A stretch of DNA of 54,502 nt from Agitococcus sp. (GTDB lineage: Bacteria > Pseudomonadota > Gammaproteobacteria > Pseudomonadales > Moraxellaceae). The notes below the pieces were generated by a model. The model was not told where the DNA came from and made no database searches. It was given only the letters and a program-made list of their open reading frames with translations. Position 1 is the first letter of the stretch, and every line of letters begins with the position of its first letter. Location of the stretch: the NCBI GenBank assembly GCA_030646715.1, contig JAUSLJ010000022.1, positions 1-54,502 of the forward strand. The letters run 5' to 3'. Position numbers and translations under genes: made by a program. Positions 46,216-51,732 of this stretch are shown piece after piece.

Positions 46216-46517
46216 GTGACTCTCTTGGGTAGTTAAACGTAAGGGAAGCTGGCCCGCTACCATGCTATGGGGCTATTTCGCTGGTCTGGTGGTCGGGGAA
46301 TATTTGGCGGTATATCCGCTCAAAAAACCAAAGTTCTACGGTATCTCACAGCGGGGTAGCGTTATCGGGGCCGCCATGATTCTAAATTTTTTTAGGAAAG
46401 AGGACATAGCTTCAGATATAGGTACATCTGCAAGAGCTAAAATCAGAGGAATAAAGGCTAAAGTAATTCCCGGGACGAACAGCAGAAGTACGGACGCATT
46501 GTCACGAGGCTATGCAT

Positions 46518-46553
46518 TAAAAAAAGGTCGGCAGCAGAGAAGCTGTCGACCTT
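46518..46553 (-). terminator. intrinsic terminator
   Basis: AAGGTCGaCAGC / GCTGcCGACCTT stem with seven-T tail on the minus strand; ends the NADAR operon. Confidence 0.85.
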
Positions 46554-46617
46554 GAATAAAGGGTAATAGGGTGTCAGGGATGACACGAAGGTTCCTCACA
46601 TAGGTGCTACATTGCTG

Positions 46618-47136
46618 TCAGAATAGGTCCGTCTGAACTGCTTGCGTAGCTATCGTCGTATGCAGTTCCTGGCGCACCCACATCCAAGCCTGGCCTAATA
46701 GATTGAGCCCTTGCCACTGTGCTGGATTCAGCGCGCGCGGGTCTGTTTCTTTAAGTCCAATTCCCCATATCTTATCCCAGGGACTCGCTTCGACTAATAA
46801 CCGAGTTCCCGTAGCTAGTAACGCTTGTGCTATTGCAGGATGTGTACGCGCTTTTTCCAGCAAACCCCTTTGCACCAGATTAAGGCGAACCGCTGCCCAT
46901 TTTTCATCGTCATAGGGTTGGACCATGCGACCGAGAGCTTTCACTTTTGCGGGGTCGGATTCTTTCAGAATCTTGGCCATGACCACTTCGTCACCAAACG
47001 TCATTGCCTTGCAGTACATCATGAATTGTTCGCCATTCGCGAAGGGCAATCCGTACATGCGAAATCCGGTTGCGTGCCAATTGGAGTAAAACTCCGAGCG
47101 GCCATAGAACAGGACAAGTTCATTCGTTGTTTTCAT
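46618..47136 (-). CDS. NADAR family protein (YbiA/DUF1768-like), 172 aa
   Basis: Full-length NADAR domain: FYGRSEFYSNWHATGFRMYG at the start, NGEQFMMYCKAMTFGDE, WAAVRLNLVQRGLLEKARTH and LVEASPWDKIWGIGL with the conserved E...D-x-x-W-G. Family members hydrolyse the N-glycosidic bond in riboflavin precursors (RibX type) or remove ADP-ribose from guanine bases as antitoxins to DarT-type toxins. No DarT-like gene or riboflavin gene is in the window, so the target is open; phages also carry NADAR genes. Last gene of a four-gene minus-strand run; start overlaps the gene in front by 17 bases. Confidence 0.85.
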   Translation of the reverse strand: MKTTNELVLFYGRSEFYSNWHATGFRMYGLPFANGEQFMMYCKAMTFGDEVVMAKILKESDPAKVKALGRMVQPYDDEKWAAVRLNLVQRGLLEKARTHPAIAQALLATGTRLLVEASPWDKIWGIGLKETDPRALNPAQWQGLNLLGQAWMWVRQELHTTIATQAVQTDLF

Positions 47137-47494
47137 TAATTAATTCCTGAGAAGCGGGCAATAGTGCCTTAATCCGTAGATAATCGAGTTCCTGGCGATG
47201 GTGCGCCGTTATTGCTACCCAACCAGAAAATACGCCAGCGGCGCGTGTTTCATGCGGGAGTCTGCGTTCCTCCGTAGGACTCCCCTTAGCAAGCTCTAGG
47301 TGAAATCGTATCTTCGCTTCCATTGCGGCAGTAATGTCTTGGTACGAAAATGTTTTGAGGCTGTCCGCTACGCCGGTTGTGTCCGCTTCAATCGCTTCCT
47401 GTAAGTTGAAGGGGGAGACGGTGCTGAATATATAGCCGATTGCCGCTACCACCCCTATGATACCTACCCACGCTATTAGTATCTGTGGCGTCAT
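47120..47494 (-). CDS. membrane-anchored hypothetical protein, 124 aa
   Basis: One N-terminal membrane helix (LIAWVGIIGVVAAIGYIFS) and a helical 100-residue soluble part (DITAAMEAKIRFHLELAKG). GGGG precedes the ATG. Overlaps the NADAR start by 17 bases and sits 13 bases after the upstream gene, so it is in an operon with both. The family is not recognised. It could tether or inhibit, but nothing shows this. Confidence 0.65.
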   Translation of the reverse strand: MTPQILIAWVGIIGVVAAIGYIFSTVSPFNLQEAIEADTTGVADSLKTFSYQDITAAMEAKIRFHLELAKGSPTEERRLPHETRAAGVFSGWVAITAHHRQELDYLRIKALLPASQELINENNE

Positions 47495-47507
47495 TCTTGT
47501 CCCCTTG

Positions 47508-47687
47508 TTAGCCTAAAATGCGCAACTGCGCTAAGAGTATGTCAATCTCGTCAAGTGCCGAAAGTAATTGCACTTTAGTCGCGGCATCTATATGACAATT
47601 CCACGTGTAATCGTCCGCCTTTAGCTTAAGAATTTCTACTTTTGCCAAAGTCAATTCGACCAGTTCTTTTATGCGTGCTGTCGTCAT
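47508..47687 (-). CDS. small helical protein, 59 aa
   Basis: Start at ATG 47687, directly after the stop of the upstream gene (TAAAATG), a coupled arrangement. Product is helical (TTARIKELVELTLAKVEILK, then ALDEIDILLAQLRIL) with heptad-like Leu, perhaps a dimer. Unknown function. The longer frame to 47831 overlaps the upstream gene and is rejected. Confidence 0.6.
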   Translation of the reverse strand: MTTARIKELVELTLAKVEILKLKADDYTWNCHIDAATKVQLLSALDEIDILLAQLRILG

Positions 47688-47688
47688 T

Positions 47689-47877
47689 TTAGTCCTTGGT
47701 TGATTCTTGAATAGCCACCTCTGTCTGTTGTATTTCTTGCTCTGCGCGCTGCCGGGCTGTTTTGCGGCGAGCCTTAATTCCAGGATTAGGTTGTCCTGAA
47801 AACTTAGCGTACTTTGTAGCGCAGCAACCAACTTTGCAATTGTAGTTATCTCTGCGCGATAAGCCGTAGGGGTTCAT
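47689..47877 (-). CDS. small basic Cys-containing protein, 62 aa
   Basis: ATG at 47877 after GAGAGGA. Basic, with C-x-x-x-C-C near the N-terminus (NYNCKVGCCATKYAKFSG) and a helical acidic end (QRAEQEIQQTEVAIQES). First gene of the run that leads to NADAR. A variant motif CTATTA with GAGGAC downstream lies just before it at about 47898. Could bind metal; not recognised. Confidence 0.55.
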   Translation of the reverse strand: MNPYGLSRRDNYNCKVGCCATKYAKFSGQPNPGIKARRKTARQRAEQEIQQTEVAIQESTKD

Positions 47878-47896
47878 TTACACTGTCCTCTCTTTG

Positions 47897-48094
47897 TTAA
47901 TAGGTTCGTTCAAATTCGTGTGTTGAGTGATGGTCTACTGCATGCCAATGTCGGCAAGCCTTGCAGGTAACGAACGCCATATCTGTGCTGGTGTTGCCAT
48001 TTGTTTCTGCATTACATGCCACATAGCTGTAGCCTTCGGTGTCGCTTTCGTTGGCTTCTTTTTCGATGACTTCAAGATGGCATAGTCGGGTCAT
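47897..48094 (-). CDS. small probable zinc-binding protein, 65 aa
   Basis: ATG at 48094 after GAGGAA. Holds H and C residues spaced like a zinc knuckle (YVACNAE, then FVTCKACRHWHAVDHH). The frame extends to 48196 but that part overlaps the gene in front and lacks a ribosome site. Unknown role. Confidence 0.55.
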   Translation of the reverse strand: MTRLCHLEVIEKEANESDTEGYSYVACNAETNGNTSTDMAFVTCKACRHWHAVDHHSTHEFERTY

Positions 48095-48129
48095 GGCGTT
48101 CCTCGTGATAGATGAATGTGTTAAGTTAC

Positions 48130-48399
48130 TTAACCTTTGTTCGAGCGATAGTCGGCAATAACCGCGCCCTGTGCATCGAAGTACCGGGTTTCCCAAGTGG
48201 GATGGCAGTTATGTTTATGCTTGCCAAGTTTCATCTGATTGGCAAACACGACGTCAAGGTTGGCGGAACTGTTCATGCCACGAATAGTGCCAATATCGCC
48301 GTTCACTTCGATGAGCATGCCAATCCGCGCGAACGTGATGTTGCGCTGGCGGGCCATATCGTGAATGAATTGGTCTGCTTTCGTTCGTTTATTGTCCAT
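48130..48399 (-). CDS. hypothetical protein, 89 aa
   Basis: Start at ATG 48399 (MDNKRTKADQFIHDMARQRN) with AAGGA nine bases upstream. Beta-rich middle (FARIGMLIEVNGDIGTIRGM) and a motif HKHNCHPTWETRYFD; reads like a small SH3-like or OB-like barrel. The promoter motif at 48447 is between this start and the far end of the longer frame, supporting the short form. Confidence 0.6.
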   Translation of the reverse strand: MDNKRTKADQFIHDMARQRNITFARIGMLIEVNGDIGTIRGMNSSANLDVVFANQMKLGKHKHNCHPTWETRYFDAQGAVIADYRSNKG

Positions 48400-48446
48400 G
48401 CCTATTCCTTTTGAGTTCATGTCGATATTGGTGTCGTTCCTCCCTC

Positions 48447-48452
48447 GTATAG
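48447..48452 (-). promoter_or_regulatory. CTATAC promoter-like motif
   Basis: TTTGCTATACGAGGGAGGAAC, GGAAC after six bases; 48 bases before the start at 48399. Confidence 0.65.
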
Positions 48453-48491
48453 CAAACGCGACACGGGCTAAAGCGCATGTCATCCTCGTGC

Positions 48492-48497
48492 CTATAC
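48492..48497 (+). promoter_or_regulatory. CTATAC promoter-like motif
   Basis: GTGCCTATACGTAGC, 80 bases before the DUF805 start at 48578; divergent from 48447. Confidence 0.5.
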
Positions 48498-48577
48498 GTA
48501 GCATGATGTCGAACACATCTAGTGACCTACCTCTCCCTTGCCACGATTTTGCTGGTCCCCCCTTTTTGAAAGTTTTC

Positions 48578-49015
48578 ATGAATTGGCCTCTTCTTGCGTT
48601 ACAAAACACCTTTTCTATTCAGGGGAGGGCGCAGAGAAAAGAATATTGGTATCTCGTCTTATTCTCTATGGTGGGCCAGTTCGCGTTAGAACTACTCGCG
48701 TACGCCTCTGGAATGTCCGTTATGCTCGCGGTCAGCCGGCTTTTTTACCTCGTTATGCTCGTCCCCGGGTGGACGGCGGCAATTCGACGGATGCATGATA
48801 TCGGCTGGTCAGGCTGGTGGCTGTTCGTCGCGTGGCTTGCCGAGGCGGCATGTCTTGGCATGGGCATATTCTGTCTTGCCGGGTGGCGTAGCCCAATGGC
48901 AGGGCTAGTCTGGCTGTTGGGGATGTTTGTGCTTGGCATCGTCGTCATCGTGTTTCTGTGTCAAGACAGCCAGCCCGGTGACAATAAATACGGGCCTAAT
49001 CCAAAACGCAGATAA
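48578..49015 (+). CDS. DUF805 membrane protein, 145 aa
   Basis: Classic DUF805: start FSIQGRAQRKEYWYLVLF, then RRMHDIGWSGWWLFVAW and the end PGDNKYGPNP. Four membrane helices. Widespread inner-membrane family with no assigned activity, found in phage and host genomes. Start ATG 48578 gives the family's usual N-terminus (NWPLLALQNTF); the frame open from 48365 covers the promoter motif and is rejected. Confidence 0.88.
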   Translation: MNWPLLALQNTFSIQGRAQRKEYWYLVLFSMVGQFALELLAYASGMSVMLAVSRLFYLVMLVPGWTAAIRRMHDIGWSGWWLFVAWLAEAACLGMGIFCLAGWRSPMAGLVWLLGMFVLGIVVIVFLCQDSQPGDNKYGPNPKRR

Positions 49016-49142
49016 GTTAGCCCCCGCCCGAGCCCTTCCCGCTCTTCCTGCCCTTTCGCGGATATCCCGTAGGCAAGGGCAGTACTTTTTTGGTGTCCTC
49101 CACCCGACTACCACGCTTTGTTACAGGCGGGTACCTGTGTGC

Positions 49143-49148
49143 CTATAC
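49143..49148 (+). promoter_or_regulatory. CTATAC promoter-like motif
   Basis: GTGCCTATACGGATTAGGACC, canonical form; 27 bases before the ATG at 49176. Confidence 0.7.
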
Positions 49149-49175
49149 GGATTAGGACCTTTCAAGGAGTACTAC

Positions 49176-49547
49176 ATGGATACTGCAACATACCGCCAGG
49201 AGCGTAATCGCTTGACGGCAAGCATTAAAAAGACAGTGAAGCCTTTTCTGTGGAAATCGGGCTTCCGAACCCGGGATGCTAAAGGGCAAGGAAACGGTAA
49301 CCTGTTCATCTGGGTGCCTAAGAACAAGGCCGACAAGCCTACCGGTCAACAATTTTCATTGCGCCAGGGCTTTGTCTGCGTTGCCTTTGAGGGATTTACC
49401 TCAGAGGGAGTTATCACCGATGGATTTGCAGGAGGGCTGAGCACGCTGAATTACGAATGTATGCCCATCGAGGACTTGTTCCGACTGCATGCGTGGGTAG
49501 TGCGCAAATTTGTGAAGCCCATCACGTTGGTTCCAATTCGGCGCTAA
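49176..49547 (+). CDS. hypothetical protein, 123 aa
   Basis: Start ATG 49176 with AAGGAG eight bases upstream. Short basic N-terminus (YRQERNRLTASIKKTVKPFL) and a beta-rich centre (NLFIWVPKNK, GFVCVAFEGFTSEG). Unrecognised; the layout (small, N-terminal helix, then a single sheet) is common among plasmid proteins. First gene of a three-gene run to 50140 under one canonical promoter motif. Confidence 0.65.
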   Translation: MDTATYRQERNRLTASIKKTVKPFLWKSGFRTRDAKGQGNGNLFIWVPKNKADKPTGQQFSLRQGFVCVAFEGFTSEGVITDGFAGGLSTLNYECMPIEDLFRLHAWVVRKFVKPITLVPIRR

Positions 49548-49588
49548 TCCCCTGTAACACCCATCACAAAACAGAAGGAAAAGACACA

Positions 49589-49885
49589 ATGAAGGAAGTC
49601 AATATTCTGACAAGGAAAGACGGTTCTCAGGTGAAGATTGTTGCTGCACTATTCACCGGGCGCGGCTTGGCGCTATCGATTGGAAACGATGTTTTCCATC
49701 GAAAAGACGTTAATTGCCAATGGCGACTGTGCGGTGATAGACCTACGCATGTCGTCCCTTGGTCTGTGGATGGCTACATTAAGCATGGTAGACCTGAAAT
49801 GTTTAGAGTTGCCTCGCACGGTGAGATACTTAAAACAAACAGTGTTCTCATGAGCCGCGTTCGCATGGAAGCAAATCCGAGTTAA
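49589..49885 (+). CDS. hypothetical protein, 98 aa
   Basis: ATG at 49589 after AAGGAA. Beta-rich (VNILTRKDGSQVKIVAALF, then GLALSIGNDVFHRKD), ending in a basic helix. No domain recognised. 42 bases after the previous gene, same strand. Confidence 0.6.
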   Translation: MKEVNILTRKDGSQVKIVAALFTGRGLALSIGNDVFHRKDVNCQWRLCGDRPTHVVPWSVDGYIKHGRPEMFRVASHGEILKTNSVLMSRVRMEANPS

Positions 49886-49948
49886 GTGTAGAACAGTCGG
49901 TAGAACCGGTTTGACGACCTGATTTGCCGCTTCAATTAAGGATGTGAA

Positions 49949-50140
49949 ATGGATATTCGGTTTTTTAACATTAAGTGGGATACTGACGGTGAAACTGTTG
50001 AGTTACCCCAGGAAGTAACCGTTACCGTTGAAGAGGATGTCGATATCCCGCTTTCAGGCGCTGACATATTGTCGGATAAGTACGAATTTTGTGTGATTTC
50101 GTTTAGTTTTGAGACTTTGCGGAACCCTCACTTTCTTTAA
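49949..50140 (+). CDS. small acidic protein, 63 aa
   Basis: ATG at 49949 after AAGGA. Very acidic and beta-rich (IKWDTDGETVELPQEVTVTV) with EEDVDIP. Perhaps a single beta-sandwich or barrel. Unknown. Followed by a terminator at 50219-50249. Confidence 0.6.
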   Translation: MDIRFFNIKWDTDGETVELPQEVTVTVEEDVDIPLSGADILSDKYEFCVISFSFETLRNPHFL

Positions 50141-50218
50141 CATCGGAAAAGTGCATTTGTCACGTTGATGTCACTTAAGCATCAGCCAGTACATTTGCTC
50201 CTCACGTCATAATTCTAA

Positions 50219-50249
50219 TGAGCCTCCCTCCCGAGGCTCATTTTTCTTT
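50219..50249 (+). terminator. intrinsic terminator
   Basis: TGAGCCTC / GAGGCTCA stem, T run after, 79 bases past the stop at 50140. Confidence 0.8.
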
Positions 50250-50277
50250 AGCAGTTTTTGCGCAAGGAGGGGTTTGC

Positions 50278-50283
50278 CTATAC
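50278..50283 (+). promoter_or_regulatory. CTATAC promoter-like motif
   Basis: TTGCCTATACGTGACAGGACC, canonical form; 31 bases before the methyltransferase start. Confidence 0.7.
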
Positions 50284-50314
50284 GTGACAGGACCATAAAA
50301 TCACAAGGCATACA

Positions 50315-51559
50315 ATGAATCAAACCACAAAAATCGCCTCTCCCCAACTCGACTTGTTTTCTACAGTGTTGCATGCCTACTCTGCGAAGACATCAGGGAT
50401 ATTGGATAACCGCGCGCTGTACGAAAATGTCGCTGTAGTGCAAGGAATGAGTGACGAAGAACTCAACGGTAAAGTACCTATCGGTGCGGCCGGCGCGTTA
50501 CACAACCCGTTCTCCCGTAAAGTGCGCTGGCATCAGCAAACCCTGAAGGCTTCCGGTATCCTGGAACGTATTGAAGGGGAGCAGGGCGTATGGGGGCTGA
50601 CCAAACGGGCCTCAAAGGACTTAAATCAAATCACCGGTAAGGTCTCGGTGGTCGGGTTTTCAACTGAACTCGGTATTGCTATTTTAGGGTGTTGCGAAAC
50701 CGTGTTTTCCAGTATTGACGCGCCTATCACGCTCGTTATTACATCACCGCCCTATCCGTTAGCAGTGCCACGGCAATACGGTAATGTGACTGAAAAAGAG
50801 TGGGTCGATTGGATATGCAAAACCCTCGAGCCTGTTGCCAAAAATCTGGTGCCCGGGGGTAGCATTTGTCTGAATGTCAGTAATGACATTTTCATCACAA
50901 AAAGTCCTGCCCGCTCTCTGTACCGCGAACGGCTGGTATTGGCGCTGCATGACCGATTGGGCTTATGGAAAATGGACGAACTTATCTGGGAGAACAAATC
51001 AAAACCACCGGGTCCGATTCAATACGCGAGTATTGAGCGAACGCAATTAAACGTGGTGTACGAGCCGATTTACTGGTTCACGAATAATCCCCATTTGGTC
51101 AAGTCAGACAACCGCCGGGTGCTGCAAGCGCATACCGAACGGCATTTGAAGTTAATCCAGCAGGGCGGTGAGCAACGGGAAGGCTCGTTTTCGGACGGGG
51201 CTTACTCGGTGTCGCATGGCAGTTACAGTAATCCAACAGCAGGTAAAATTCCGCGTAATATTTTGTCGTTTGGCCACCGTTGTCCAGCGCAAGACGCCTA
51301 TAAGAAAGCGGCACGTGCTATGGGCTTACCGGCACATGGTGCACCGATGCCAATGAAACTGGCGTCGTTCTTGATTGAATTTTTGTCGCAACCAGGAGAC
51401 TTAGTGGTAGACCCTTTTGCCGGGTCGTTTACGACTGCCGATGCTGCCGAACGACTAGGCCGTCGCTGGCTCGCTACGGAGTGTATGGTCGAGTACGTTA
51501 TGGGGGCTTCTTCCCGCTTTGCGTCTGCAGAGGGGTTTAACAACCGGCTTGCGGCTTAA
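50315..51559 (+). CDS. orphan DNA (cytosine-N4)-type methyltransferase with Mrr-like N-terminal domain, 414 aa
   Basis: Amino-methyltransferase core: motif IV TSPPYP at 143-148, the S-P-P-Y form typical of N4-cytosine enzymes, and motif I DPFAGSFTT near 370, after motif IV (beta-class order). GRRWLATE follows. The N-terminal 110 residues (RKVRWHQQTLKASGILERIE, then QGVWGLTKRA) look like an Mrr-N winged helix, often fused to restriction or modification proteins as a DNA reader. No restriction endonuclease gene is adjacent, so it is an orphan, perhaps protecting the replicon from host restriction. Canonical promoter motif at 50278, terminator at 51600. Confidence 0.82.
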   Translation: MNQTTKIASPQLDLFSTVLHAYSAKTSGILDNRALYENVAVVQGMSDEELNGKVPIGAAGALHNPFSRKVRWHQQTLKASGILERIEGEQGVWGLTKRASKDLNQITGKVSVVGFSTELGIAILGCCETVFSSIDAPITLVITSPPYPLAVPRQYGNVTEKEWVDWICKTLEPVAKNLVPGGSICLNVSNDIFITKSPARSLYRERLVLALHDRLGLWKMDELIWENKSKPPGPIQYASIERTQLNVVYEPIYWFTNNPHLVKSDNRRVLQAHTERHLKLIQQGGEQREGSFSDGAYSVSHGSYSNPTAGKIPRNILSFGHRCPAQDAYKKAARAMGLPAHGAPMPMKLASFLIEFLSQPGDLVVDPFAGSFTTADAAERLGRRWLATECMVEYVMGASSRFASAEGFNNRLAA

Positions 51560-51599
51560 TTAGTTTCTCTTTTTGTTTGTTTTGTTCGATTATTCTTCG

Positions 51600-51637
51600 A
51601 TGCCTTTTGAGTTAATCACTCAAGAGGCATTTCTTTA
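51600..51637 (+). terminator. intrinsic terminator
   Basis: ATGCCTTTTGAGT / ACTCAAGAGGCAT stem with T-rich tail after the methyltransferase. Confidence 0.8.
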
Positions 51638-51667
51638 TTATGCTGTTCCAGCGGTTCGTGAATTAAC

Positions 51668-51696
51668 AAAAGCGCCCTTCAATGAAGAGCGCTTTT
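51668..51696. terminator. bidirectional terminator
   Basis: AAAAGCGC / GCGCTTTT arms with 13-base loop, 36 bases after the stop of the minus-strand RTX gene. Confidence 0.65.
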
Positions 51697-51732
51697 CTAG
51701 GTGATGTTCTCCTACTTGTCGTCCGAAGCAAA

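Noticed and set aside
46262-46555. 97-residue plus-strand frame
   Set aside because: It runs through the terminator at 46518-46553 that serves the NADAR operon, and the product looks random.
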